Source of the DNA: Diphasiastrum complanatum
Taxonomy: Eukaryota > Streptophyta > Lycopodiopsida > Lycopodiales > Lycopodiaceae
Direction: 5' to 3'
NCBI GenBank assembly: GCA_029204225.1
Contig: CM055107.1
Location: 10,610,868 to 10,674,867, forward strand
Length of the DNA: 64,000 nucleotides
The notes beneath the pieces were generated by a model that had not been told where the DNA came from, searched no databases, and saw only the letters and a list, made by a program, of their open reading frames with translations. Every line of letters starts with the position of its first letter. Position 1 is the first letter of the stretch. Positions 12,409 through 26,007 of the stretch are shown in pieces. A program made the position numbers and the translations under genes.

Positions 12409-12903
12409 TATAAAGTCCTCACAACAGGATTCTAGTCTAAGCATACCATACAAAGCAACAACACATGGGGACCAGTGGAGGTTAAACCAACCCAACCAAA
12501 CCTAGATCGTACGGATCTAGCCCCCAAGCTATGGATCAATCAGAGTCATGGAAAGAGGAGTCACACCAGTAGCATGTAGCTACTCATCACAAATCAAGCA
12601 TACACTAGTGAGAGCCCAACAAGTATACTTATACCCTCCAAGGCCCATGCACCACTAGTAGTGCATTGTGACACCTCACTAGACACCTCTGCAGCCTATC
12701 TGGGCCATGTCATCCAGTTTCCTAATGACTCACTGATAGACCCATACCAACTCCACCACCATGTGTTTAGGCCTACAACCATTAATTATGACCATGTACA
12801 CATAAGGGCCCCAATTCCCTTATAGTCACAATTAACTTACGGGTTGTTGGTCTACCGGTCCCTAGCGTGGACATGCTACCCGAGACCAGTCATGGGCATG
12901 ACA
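12409..12903 (-). repeat. Element A 3' LTR
   Basis: 495 bp matching 24120-24613. In element sense it starts TGTCATGCCC and ends ACTTTATA, so the ends are TG...TA instead of the usual TG...CA. Flanked on its outer side by GTTGG. Confidence 0.93.
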
Positions 12904-12918
12904 TTCTTCCCCCTTTAT
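12904..12918 (-). other. Element A polypurine tract
   Basis: Minus strand AAAGGGGGAAGAA directly precedes the LTR start TGTCATG. This is the plus-strand DNA priming site. Confidence 0.85.
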
Positions 12919-12931
12919 TCAAGTTCTGTCC

Positions 12932-14450
12932 TCAGAACTTAAAACTGGAAAAGTTCCTCCTTAATATTCCTTCATGTTCCCAGGAATCGTCATCGTCTGT
13001 ACATCCCCTCCATCGAACCAGATGCTCGGTAACTATACGATTTCTCAATCGTTTAGTTCTTGTATCCAAGATCTTTTTGGGTTCAAGACGAGATACACCC
13101 GATGATTCATCCAATAGGTCCAACCGATCTCCAGATTCAAGATGCTCTCCTTCACGTAGACTCTTTTTTAGATGACTAACGTGAAATACGGGATGCACTT
13201 GCAATCCATCTAGGAGTTCCAATTGGTAAGCTAAGGATCCGATCTTTTTCAAGATCTTAAATGGTCCTCTATATCTAGGGGACAACTTATAATGCTTGCC
13301 GATACGCATTACACTTGAATCCTTCGGGATTCTCAAATATAACCAATCTCCCACTTGGAAATCTCTCGGTGATCTTTTCAGATTTGCATAATGTTTGTTC
13401 CTATCCTGGGCACTTTGAACATTTTCACGTGCAATCCGTAGCATATCCTACATATTGTGTAGGAAATCCACTACTTTCTTAAACTTGATTGTCCGAGTCA
13501 TAACCGCAATGGGTGACCTAGGCTCAAAATCATACATAAGCATAAACGGGCTATAACCGGTAGCCGAATGCTTACTACTATTATAGGCAAACTCGATCAA
13601 TGGAAGGTACTTTTTCCAATCAGATTGCCGTCTGGAAACATATGCTCGAAGCGTTTGTTCCATCGTCTGATTTGTTCTTTCCGTCTATCCATCCGTCTCA
13701 GGATGATTAGAAGAACCCAAGCTCGGTGTCGTCTCTAGTTTAGCGAATATGGCTGACCAACAGTGACCGGTGAACTTTGGATCGCGATCGCTCACAATAT
13801 CACTTGGGAATTCGTAAAGCCTAAACAGAGGCTCTACATATCTCTGAGCTAAATCAGATGCCTTTGTGGTGGTCTTTACCGGAATAAACGTAGCCAATTT
13901 GGTAAGACGGTTGACCACAACCCAAATTGCATCATGCTGCTTATTCGTCCGCAGTAACCCAACCATGAAATCCATGAAAATGCCATCCCATCTCTTATCA
14001 GGGATATCCAGTGGATGCAACAAACCGCCAGCCTTATGGCGTTCAGCTTTATTCAACTGACATTGGTCACACTTGACCACATAAGATTCTACAAAGGGCT
14101 TGAGTTTTGGCCAATAAAAATCCCTTCGTACCAAATCCAATGTACAATGTATGCCGAGATGTCTTGCACATGGTGAGTCATGACATTCATACATAAATTT
14201 ATTCTTAACAACATCCACATCAGGCACATAAACCTTCCCTTTCTTGAACAAAAGTCCATTACGGATAGAGAAGTCATCAATACCCTTTATATTATTCTCT
14301 CCAGACTGATCACCATGATCATTAGTCCCGCTTGATGAAACTGCTAGAACCCTATTCCAGATTGGTCCAAAATGTGGGTCTTTCCCATAAAGACCTCTCA
14401 AGGAGAGATAAAAGTCCATACTGATCTCAGTGAAGGAAAGTTCGTTCACT
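12932..14450 (-). pseudogene. pol: Element A integrase with chromodomain
   Basis: Order on the minus strand: zinc finger H-x-H-x-C-x2-C (HDSPCARHLGIHC, CDQCQLNKAERHK) around 14050-14180, and the catalytic core with MDFMVGLLR, IVSDRDPKF and a degraded SSNHPETDG that ends in a stop at 13685. The remaining core (FAYNSSKHSATGYSPF) and GPY-like region (LSPRYRGPFKILKKIGSLAYQL) follow. The C-terminal chromodomain (LVRWRGCTDDDDSWE) is near 12980. It inserts cDNA into chromatin. Stops at 13685 and 13445 break the frame, so it is inactive. Confidence 0.88.
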
Positions 14451-15661
14451 TCACCAATTCGACTAAGTGCATCAGCCACCTGATTAGATGATCCTCTGAT
14501 ATATCGCACTTCAAAGTCAAATTCTTGCATGAGTTCTGCCCATCTAGCCTTACAACCTCGCAAATCATACATTAAAGGTTGATGATTCGTATTAACCATG
14601 AATTTATTACCATACAGGTAATGCCTCCATGATTTCAAAGCATGGATCACTGCAAAAAGCTCTTTTTCCTGATGGTGTACCTGACCTATCGGTTAGTTTC
14701 TTACTCTCAAAGACAGCGGGCTGACCCTCCTGTAAGAGAACAGCTCCAATAGCTGTATCACTCGCGTCAGTGTTAATAATGAACGACAAATTTGGATCCG
14801 CTATTCTCAAAACTGGAGTTAAGGCGATTAGAAGCTTGAGTTTGCAAAAATTCTCATCTAATTTCTCATTCCATCTGATAGGAGGACTTGGCATGCCTTT
14901 GCGACTTTTCACTCCTTTCAACATATTGTTGAGAGGTGCAGCAATCTTCGAATACTCCTCTGCAAATCTACGAAAAAACACAGTGAAACCTAAAAATGAC
15001 TTAAGTTCATGCACCTTTTTAGGAATTGGCCATTCCACTACTATCTTCACCTTTTCTTCGTCAATCTTGATTCCAAAGGAGGTAATCTTATGACCAAGGT
15101 AAAGAAGTTCCTTTTTAAAGAATTCGTATTTTGATTCTTTTGCATAAAGCTTCTCTTGTCTTAAGATACTAAGACAGTATGAAGATGCTTAGCATGCTCT
15201 TTGAGTGTTCTACTATAGATTAGAATATCATCTAGAAACACTACTACGAACTTCTCCAAATATGAAAGAAACAAATCGTTCATCATTTGCTGGAAAGTAG
15301 CCGGAGCATTTGTCAAACCAAAGGGCAATACAAGAAACTCATAGTGGCCAAACCTGGTCCTAAAACCGGTTTTAGATACATCTTCCAGATGTATCCTAAT
15401 CTGATAATATCCCGTACGTAGATCAATTTTTGTGAAGTATTTAGCTCCATTCAATCGATCTATGAGATCGTCCATTCTGGGCAACGATTATTTATTTTTA
15501 ACTGTTAGTTTGTTCAGACCCTTGTAATCCACACATAGCCGGAAACTCCCATCTTTCTTACTCTTAAGAAGGACAGGTGCTCCCCATGGAGATCTACTTG
15601 GTCTTATGTGTCCCATCCTGAGATAATCCTCGATCTACCTAGCCACTTCCTTCACTTCCTT
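14450..15661 (-). pseudogene. pol: Element A reverse transcriptase and RNase H
   Basis: RT blocks: [20 protein letters not shown] near 15580, [14 protein letters not shown] near 15430, [14 protein letters not shown] near 15320 and the catalytic FLDDILIYS near 15220. RNase H follows: FIINTDASDTAIGAVL near 14780, and after a frameshift at about 14640 ALKSWRHYLYGNKF and ADALSRI near 14450. A stop after TVKNK (about 15485) and a frameshift at about 15160 disable it. Confidence 0.88.
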
Positions 15662-16440
15662 CTAACTAAACTGATATGGTTGTCTGAAGATAGGATGGCT
15701 ATCGGGCAAAAGATCTATCTTATGATCCACCGATCGAGCGGGTGGTAGTCCATAAGGTAGCTGCTTCGAAAAAACTTCACTAAACTCTTGCTTTAAATCT
15801 TGCAAAAGTTGTTGTTCCTGATGCGAATTTTCAGTGTTAAAGCATGAAAACACATTCACATCCCCAACATCACAATGCATACGAGATTTCAAAAGCAAGT
15901 GAAAGAGTTCATACTCAGAATCATAAAGTTTCTCAATTAATTCAACCGAGGAAATCATCGACGATGGAAGTACATCGGTCTCTCTAGAAATAGAGACAGT
16001 CTGATCAAACTTATCTTTAAATACCATAGAATGATTTTTAAAATCTATCTCTAAAGAGTCTGACTTGCCAAAAAACCATTTATAGCCCAAAATCACGTCA
16101 GTTCGATCCAGATTCATGACATGAAAATCCAATGGCTCAACACAGTCCTGCATCTGAAGCTCTAAGTTCGAGACTTTGACATCCCAAATCTCAGTGTCTG
16201 ACCCTGAGGCAAGACGGACCACGTAACGGTGATCACTAGCCATGGTGGGCACTCGGAGCTTCTGCACAAGTCGAGCATTCAAAAAATTGTGAGTCCTACT
16301 TGAATCAAATAGCACATTCACGACTTTCCCTAAAATATTGCCTCTCACACGAAACAATTCATTAGGCTTGAAAGAGAGTGCACTAAAGTTACAAGTACAA
16401 TCACAATTATTTAACAAATTGACTTCCAATTTACCTGCCG
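15662..16440 (-). pseudogene. pol: Element A protease region
   Basis: Continues in one frame from gag. VNVLFDSSRTHNFLNARLV near 16310 is the retropepsin active-site block, with DSS in place of DSG, then LDRTDVILGYKWF near 16090. The linker to RT contains LPYGLPPARSVDHKIDLLP, the block that usually precedes gypsy RT. The DSS change would probably reduce or abolish activity. Confidence 0.8.
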
Positions 16441-17438
16441 GTAAATCCACAGTCATGAGACTTGACGACTTAGCTTTCCATTTGGGGCACTGTTTAGCAC
16501 TGTGCTCGGGTTTATTGCAGAGGAAACATAGATTCTGTTTAAGCGCCGCCAACTGTGCTTTGTCTTTCATCACTAATTCTTTCTTATTCTTCTTCTTCTT
16601 TGACTGTTGGTATGCATCTGCTTCCAGCTCGTCAAAAAACTGCTCCTTACGCTTGTTAGATTTTTCTTGCTTGGGTTTTGGGGCCGTTTGGCCGTGCACG
16701 TTTTTTTGTCATGCAACAACTGTACTATCATAGGCTTTTGCCACACGGATAGCATCCTTTAGTGAGTTAAGGATATTTCGTTTGCATTCATTTTGATAGT
16801 CAGCAGGTAGTCCGGCAATAAATTTGCCACTGTGCTAACTTACGATCAAAAACCGGCACCTTGGCCAAAGAGTCCAAGAACTCTTGGACACAGTCGTTCA
16901 GTTCTCGGCTGCCCATTTTGCAGTTGATAGACCGAATATACAGTTCAGAATCATCTATCGTGACAAAAGCTTTTCGGAATTCCTTCAAGAATCCAGCCCA
17001 AGTCACTGGTTTTGTGGAAAGTTCCCTCCACCAAGAAGAGGCTTTGCCTTCCAAAAACAATAGAACCGATGATATTCGTTTATCTTCTGGGACGTTGTGC
17101 AAGCTAAAATAGCTTGTCCAATGGTTTATCCAGTCTTCAACAACTTTCGGACATTTAAACTTTTTATTGCCGAAAAATATTTCCGGTTGGTAGCCCAAAT
17201 TGTTAGAGTTAATTGCTTGCATTTGATTAAATAGATTTTGCATTTGTTTATCCCGTTGTTTATTGCTCTGATGAAGTTCTAAAACTGCCTTGCCTAAAGT
17301 TTGCAACAGTTTTTCTGAGTCTAGGGTGTCATCACTGCTGGGTGAGGCCGGCTGAATTTCCGTATTTCCCCCATCACTTCCTGGTGATGCCGGGTGAATC
17401 TCGGTAGCACCCCCCTCCAAAATTTCATCAGTATCCAT
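16441..17438 (-). pseudogene. gag: Element A gag
   Basis: ATG at 17438. A Gln/Asn-rich coiled N-terminus (LHQSNKQRDKQMQNLFNQM) is followed by a Retrotrans_gag domain (YFSLHNVPEDKRISSVLLF, ASSWWREL, WAGFLKEFRKAF). A one-base frameshift falls near 16840, a TGA near 16710, then a basic stretch (KKKKNKK) and a single CCHC knuckle, LCFLCNKPEHSAKQCPKWK, near 16500. Length of about 330 residues is usual for chromoviral gag. Confidence 0.85.
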
Positions 17439-18039
<601 letters not shown>

Positions 18040-19285
18040 TAGCGCAGGCATCCCAAAGGGAGCCGAGAACCACGACTTAGCTTCCCAGCCTTCAACTCTT
18101 GCCATCCAAACCCACTTGACATACAAGCAGCCAACTCGCCAACAACGATCAGACTTAACCAACTTGAAGTTCCGAAAATCAACATTGAGATCCAACCTGG
18201 CGCCATGCCAGATCGGGGGTCCCGACGTGGGTGACTTCCCTCCAAGCAAGCCGCCCGACACACATCAAACTTAACCAACTCGAAGCTTCGTTACAAACGA
18301 GTAACATCCGTTCCAAGCAAGCGGTCTGACTTACATCAGACTTAACCAACTGAAAGCTTCGTCACGAGCGCTGGAAGCCAACCTGGCGCCACGCCAGACT
18401 GGACAGCCATAAACAGGTAACATCCACCCAAGCAAGCCATCCAACTCAGCCGACAGGTTAGAGCCCGTTCCCCAAGAGCTTAACCCATTCACGTTCATGC
18501 AAGGAACACTCAGAACCACAAGCCGCGACAGATATGGAAACAACCAGTTCCTGGACCAAATGGTCCCGACAGCATACCGCTGGCGCCACGGACCGAATGG
18601 TCCCGACGGCATACCGCTGGCGTCCCGGGATACGACCCTCAGCTATGTGCCAAGTTAAAAATTTTGAAAGCGGCCTTACAACTGGCGCTTTTACCGAACA
18701 CTGAAACCCAGAAGGTAATCAGAGTCAGTTTGAGGAAAATCCCACTTTATTGATAAATCTGAGAAGGTTACATTTCAAGTGTGTGACCGACCCTAGTCTC
18801 CGGGGCGCTAGCATGCCAAGGCGAGAGCCATGACAACATTCCAGCAAGGGAGGCTGAGACTTGGTTGGAGCTCGCCCTGAGTCGCAACCCGCACTCCCCC
18901 TATAGTATTGGTGTGATTCGGCACCCCCCCTCATACCAAGCACTCTACCCAAGCTGGTAAAGCACGTTTTTTTCTCTCTCTAGGATTTTCTCTTTCTAGA
19001 AAGTCATTTTCTCTCTCTAGATTTTATTGATCCCCAGGCTTCCTTTCATCATGCCTAGATCGTGTGAGGTGATTGCACATCGATCTGAGCTCTCTGGACT
19101 TCGCTAGAACCGATCAAAGATTTTCAGCCATAGGAACTTGGCGCCGGCTGGATTCTGGTCACAGTGGCGCCGGGAGCGGCGCCGGCGCAGTTGGCGCCGG
19201 GAGCAGCAGTGGCGCTGCTGGCGCCGGGGACATAGATGGCGCCGATGGCGCCGCAAGTAAAGCTTGTAAAGGTAGCTTTACAACA
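18040..19285 (-). repeat. Element B 3' LTR
   Basis: In element sense starts TGTTGTAAAGCTACC and ends CCTGCGCTA (TG...TA). 16 bp longer than the right copy owing to an extra 15-bp GGCGCC-containing unit and one extra C. Contains ten GGCGCC palindromes, seven of them in the first ~150 bp of the LTR in element sense. Confidence 0.92.
19140..19252. promoter_or_regulatory. GGCGCC palindrome cluster (left LTR of B)
   Basis: GGCGCC at 19140, 19166, 19178, 19193, 19220, 19238 and 19247. TTGGCGCC resembles an E2F-type site, and the position in the U3 part suggests enhancer use. This is inference only. Confidence 0.5.
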
Positions 19286-19301
19286 TCCACCCCACCTTTA
19301 T
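19286..19301 (-). other. Element B polypurine tract
   Basis: Minus strand AAAGGTGGGGTGGA abuts the LTR start TGTTGT. Confidence 0.8.
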
Positions 19302-20620
19302 AAAATCTGATGTCCTCATCAGATGTCAGATTAAAGTAAAGGTGTCTCCCAATTAAAATGACTATACATTTAAGCTACTAGGCACAGTACTCAATTTACT
19401 GGCCACTTTTTTATTAACATTGAAGCTGGCACACCACAAGTCGGAGGCTCAGCTCTTTGTACTGAAAAATTACATAACTTGAAAATATATCTTTGTCTGG
19501 GAAAAGCGTAGATTTGATATCGCTTTCGTAAAACCCGAGAACCTTATTAACTGGTGACAGAGGCCTTTCTTTGAAATGTTCGCCCCTGTCGCTTCTGACT
19601 TTCGACTTTGGAACTCCTTTGAGCTCCTGATTTGTCCTTGATGCACTTTGTGTTGAGCTCCCTGAGCTCCAGGTTTGTTCAGTTCCGCACAGGTATCAAG
19701 GCTCCCTGAGCCGAAGGATTTATCGTTTGATTGCCCACTTTATGGTCCACTCCGTGCCTTGTTGCTTCTGCACCTTGATTTCTCTCCTTGTCCAAGCCTG
19801 ATCTTGATACTTTTCCATCTTGGCTCTTTAAGGTAGGCAAAGATTGAGTACTCCGCAATGCACCTCTCACTTAGCTTGAAGTAGCTCTTTGAATGAGCCC
19901 AAATGTAACCATTGACCTCGTGGAAAGCCAAAGGGTCGCACCAGTTTGATCCGCATCCGAACTATCTCTTCGCGTTTGTTTGAAGCACCATGTCCGTCGC
20001 GCAAAACTTGACTTTCACAATTCCATCACTGGTTAGTTGTCTCACAGTCAAAACAAGAAGTGTACATCGAGCTTGGCTTCAAGTAGCTCTCTTTGAATCA
20101 GAAAACATGCACCCAGAGTTTGCACTAATCCGATCTCAACGCGAACTGTCCCTTAGCGTCCGTTCGAAATACCAAGTCTCTCATGCAAGACTCAACTTTC
20201 ACAGTTCCTTCATTGATCAGCTGCCTTACACGTAACACAAGCCAGCGTACTCATATGTTTCCTCATCATTGCTGGTCCAGAGAAAGCCTATAACAAACTT
20301 TTCTTTCCACAACAAAAACTTGTCAACTTATTAGGTCCAAAGTTCGCCAGTCTCCTCGTGTGAGTATGGCTAGGTCACCTTGAATTTGTCCCCATTTTGA
20401 TCAACTTTAATTCAAAATTTGCCCCAAGAGAGAGGTGTGTGTGATAGTTCCCCTCCACTTAATAAATCAGCTGATCGGACTTTAGAGTAGAGTTCTTCGG
20501 ACAAAAAGCCTTTCCAACACTTTGCTTCCCATCGGCTAGGATTATGGCTCGATCCAACTTGTTGCCAATCTCTGAAGAGGATCCTAGTCTTTTCCCCTTT
20601 GAGGAAAAACCCAACTGATA

Positions 20621-21124
20621 CTGGATATCACCCATGCTCAGTGAGTTTCAGTTCCGAAGGTGGCCATCCCAAAATGAAGACCAACTGCTATAGAAGATCT
20701 CCCCTGAAATTGCCCTTTCCAACTTTTGACTTCCTGCTTGCGTCTGGTGGGCGTTGTCGCAAATGAAACTAACCCAAGAAACAGGCTAGTCATCCATCCT
20801 TTGCAAACATTGAGTCATTTCGTTGTCGTTCACGTGCGAGTACTTGAATTGCAAATCCGCCGCACAGATTCTGGATATCGCCCATGCTCAGTGAGTTTCA
20901 GTTCCGAAGGTGGCCGTTTCAAAATGAAGACCAACTGCTCCATAGAAGATCTCCCCTGAAATGGCCCTTTCCAACTTTTTGACTTCCTGCTTGCGTCTGG
21001 TGGGCGTTGTCGCAAATGAAACTAACCCAAGAAACAGGCTAGCCATCCATCCTTTGCAAACATTGAGTCGTTTCGTTGTCGTTCACGTGTGAGTACTTGA
21101 ACTTCAAATCCGCCCCACAGATTC
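20621..21124 (+). repeat. Tandem duplication, two units of about 250 bp
   Basis: Unit 1 (20621-20870) and unit 2 (20871-21124) both begin CTGGATATC and contain GCTCAGTGAGTTTCAGTTCC, CTGGTGGGCGTTGTCGC and TTCGTTGTCGTTCACGTG in order, with a few percent difference. Confidence 0.9.
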
Positions 21125-21394
21125 TGTAGTCCTCTTTGTTTAATGGTATCAGCCTTCAAAAGAAAAAGTTCCTTCTCGAGCCATCAGCTCCTTGTATCAC
21201 AAGCAATCATGCAAACCAGGCAAAGCACGAGTACTAAGACTCACCACGAATACGTACAAGTAAGACACTCAGGCAGGTTTACTAACAAGTAACAAAGGCA
21301 AGGTCCCCCTTTGAGATGGTCCTGCCAACGGACCTTTGCCTGGCCGCGCCCATACAAATCGATCACAGAATCAGCCCACATAGGACACCCCTCC

Positions 21395-21800
21395 AACTAT
21401 CCGTGCTTTCACCATTAAGCAGCACATTGCCTCAGTCACGCCCCACCACTTTTTGGTCGATAGCCCTTATAGCTAAACGATCGGTAGCTATCCCGCACCG
21501 GCAGCTAACCACCCGTGCTTTACACCCGATGTCGAGCAGTATCTCTGTATCAATGGTTAACCCGTACAGTTCGAATATGTCGCCCCGCACCCCACAAGGT
21601 ACAGACCGTGCTTTCACCTCCCTAGGCAGCACTTTGCCTCATCCGTCCTACGTGCAGACAGCGCCAGGCCCGAACCGCGAGAACTGACCGTGCTTACACC
21701 TCAAGGGCAGCACTTTGACTCATCAAGTCCCCCGTTCTGCCGACCACCCCGACCGTGGACGCACCCATGCTTACACTGTGGGCAGCACCTTGCACAACAG
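21395..21800 (+). repeat. Four spaced copies of CCGTGCTT...GCAGCAC
   Basis: CCGTGCTTTCACC or a variant, then 5-15 bp later GCAGCACTTTGCCTCA or a variant, at about 21401, 21608, 21688 and 21767, with a bare CCGTGCTTTACACC at about 21512. They lie 60-470 bp from the primer site, in the 5' leader, where packaging or dimerisation structures of LTR elements usually sit. Confidence 0.6.
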
Positions 21801-21863
21801 TTGTCTTGATGAACCCCAAACCGTGGCCATTTCCGTGAGATCCGCATAGCTGACCGGCCAGTC

Positions 21864-21876
21864 GGCTCTGATACCA
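21864..21876 (-). other. Element B primer binding site (iMet)
   Basis: Minus strand TGGTATCAGAGCC, the standard plant iMet site, four bases from the LTR edge. Confidence 0.9.
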
Positions 21877-21880
21877 CATG

Positions 21881-24105
<2,225 letters not shown>

Positions 24106-24118
24106 GGCTCTGATACCA
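24106..24118 (-). other. Element A primer binding site (iMet)
   Basis: Minus strand TGGTATCAGAGCC, one base from the LTR edge at 24120. Confidence 0.92.
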
Positions 24119-24119
24119 A

Positions 24120-24613
24120 TATAAAGTCCTCACAACATGATTCTAGTCTAATCATATCATACAAAGCAACAACACATGGGGACCGGTGGAGGTTAAACCA
24201 ACCCAACCAAATCTAGATTGTACGGATCTAGCCCTTAAGCTATGGATCAATCAGAGTCATGGAAAGAGGAGTCACACCAGCAGCATGTAGCTACTCATCA
24301 CAAATCAAGCATACACTAGTGAGAGCCCAACAGGTATACTTATACCCTCCAAGGCCCATGCACCACTAGTAGTGCACTGTGACACCTCACTGGACACCTC
24401 TGTAGCCTATCTAGGCCACGTCATCCAGTTCCCTAATGACTCACTGATAGACCCATACCAACTCCACCACCATGTGTTTAGGCCTACAACCATTAATTAT
24501 GACCATGTACACATAAGGGCCCCAATTCCCTTATAGTCACAATTAATTATGGGTTGTTGGTCTACCGGTCCCTAGCGTGGACACGCTACCCGAGACCAGT
24601 CATGGGCATGACA
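24120..24613 (-). repeat. Element A 5' LTR
   Basis: 494 bp matching 12409-12903. Followed by GTTGG (24614-24618), the second target duplication. Only 8 bp separate this duplication from that of element C. Confidence 0.93.
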
Positions 24614-24631
24614 GTTGGGGACAACTATATC

Positions 24632-25764
24632 TATTCGCAGATTCTCTCTGAGTCTGTAAACACGGAATTATCTCTTGGTTTCTTCTTCTTCTTTACCGTT
24701 CTTTATGGTTCTTACGGTTCTTCTTGTTAGAATGGTTAATACATGGATGGGTTACTCAGATTTCAACATGTATTTCTCAGCCTGTCAATGGGAGACACGG
24801 TTTCGATACTCATCTACATGCAAAAAACCAGCCATATAACCATCTATAGCTCAAGAGGATCAGCATTCTGGTACAGGGAGCAGTCCTACCACTATCTACT
24901 AGTTTAGAAAACAATCAAGAACAAGATTAGCTACTGAAAACAAGAAACAAGATTCAAGAAACAAGAAACAAGATTCAAGATTCAAGAAACTAGATTCCTA
25001 ACAGTATTTTAATAGTCTAAGAATCAAGAAACACTCATTTCTTGATGCTTAGATTGCTCAAGAACAATCAAGAACTGGGTTGCAAGGGAGTATGCAAGAT
25101 CTATACCACAAACCAGCCTATCTAGTTTACTTGAATGCTGATTACTACCTTATTCCACAAACAAGAACTGAATCCTAATCCACAACTAAGCAAGAAACAA
25201 GAAACAAGAAACAAGAACCTAGTTAATCCACAATGCAAAGGAATCAAGCATGCTCATAGAAATCTCACTCAAGGAACATTGCCATGAACAAGGAGCTTAG
25301 CTATCATCAAGAACTCGTGGAGGATCCTCTTTATTAGCTCAAGGAACTTGACCATACATTCAAAGCTCCCTCACAAGAGAGGGGGGCCCTTAAATAAGCA
25401 AGAAGGCTGCCCATGTGGAGCCCATGTGGCAATTCCACCAAATTAGAAATTACATGTGGAATTTGCCCTTCTACTAAAGGTCACCATCAAAAGGTGGCTC
25501 ACTCTAACTAATTTAAGGGGGTCTACTTTTATTTACAATGCCTAGGAAATATTACTAGCTCCTACATGGCCATTGCTTCTTTGGGATACACCATGTAGGC
25601 TCACATAGATAACTCACTGTCTTCCTAGTACTTCCTCGGCTCTCATGCCCGGCTCTCAGCTTCTTCTGCTCTCTTCCTTCTGAGACCTCCTCGGTCATGG
25701 GTGAGAGATAACTTGTGTCTTCAACTTGGCTTGGCACTTGGAGATTCTCTAGAATCTGTTAACA
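24632..25764 (-). repeat. Element C 3' LTR
   Basis: 1133 bp matching 37281-38383. It begins TATTCGCAG (right copy TGTTCACAA) and ends TTAACA (right copy CTAACG), so the ends have mutated. It is longer than the other copy partly through extra CAAGAAACAAGATT units near 24950. Confidence 0.9.
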
Positions 25765-25779
25765 TTATCCACCCCTAAT
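25765..25779 (-). other. Element C polypurine tract
   Basis: Minus strand TTAGGGGTGGATAA directly precedes the LTR start TGTTAAC. Confidence 0.7.
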
Positions 25780-26007
25780 ATGTTGTAGGACCCACTGCAA
25801 CACCGGTGATGTCTTTCGCTTGGCCCTTGGAAAAGCGTGGATTTTCGTTCGCTTCCGTAAAACCAGGTGCTTATTATCCACAAAATTTATTCGTCAAAAT
25901 TGGAAGTCTCCCAATTGGCCGCTACATACCAACCCTCTTGAGCACTTCTTGTGAATCTTGCTCACCTCATCGTCATGTCGTCTGCTTTCGCTCGCTCATT
26001 TTCCAGC

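Larger units (their letters stand above)
19302..21863 (-). other. Element B interior, no coding motif
   Basis: Open frames are short on both strands. A stretch near 19495-19550 (GGGAAAAGCG, TCGCTTTCGTAAAACC, CTTATTA) resembles one near 25820-25875 just inside element C's 3' LTR, so B may descend from a C-like element. It also contains a 250-bp tandem duplication and a set of four CCGTGCTT/GCAGCAC repeats near the primer site. Confidence 0.7.

Noticed and set aside
12867-13175. 102-aa plus-strand ORF over the chromodomain
   Set aside because: Antisense shadow of element A's integrase.
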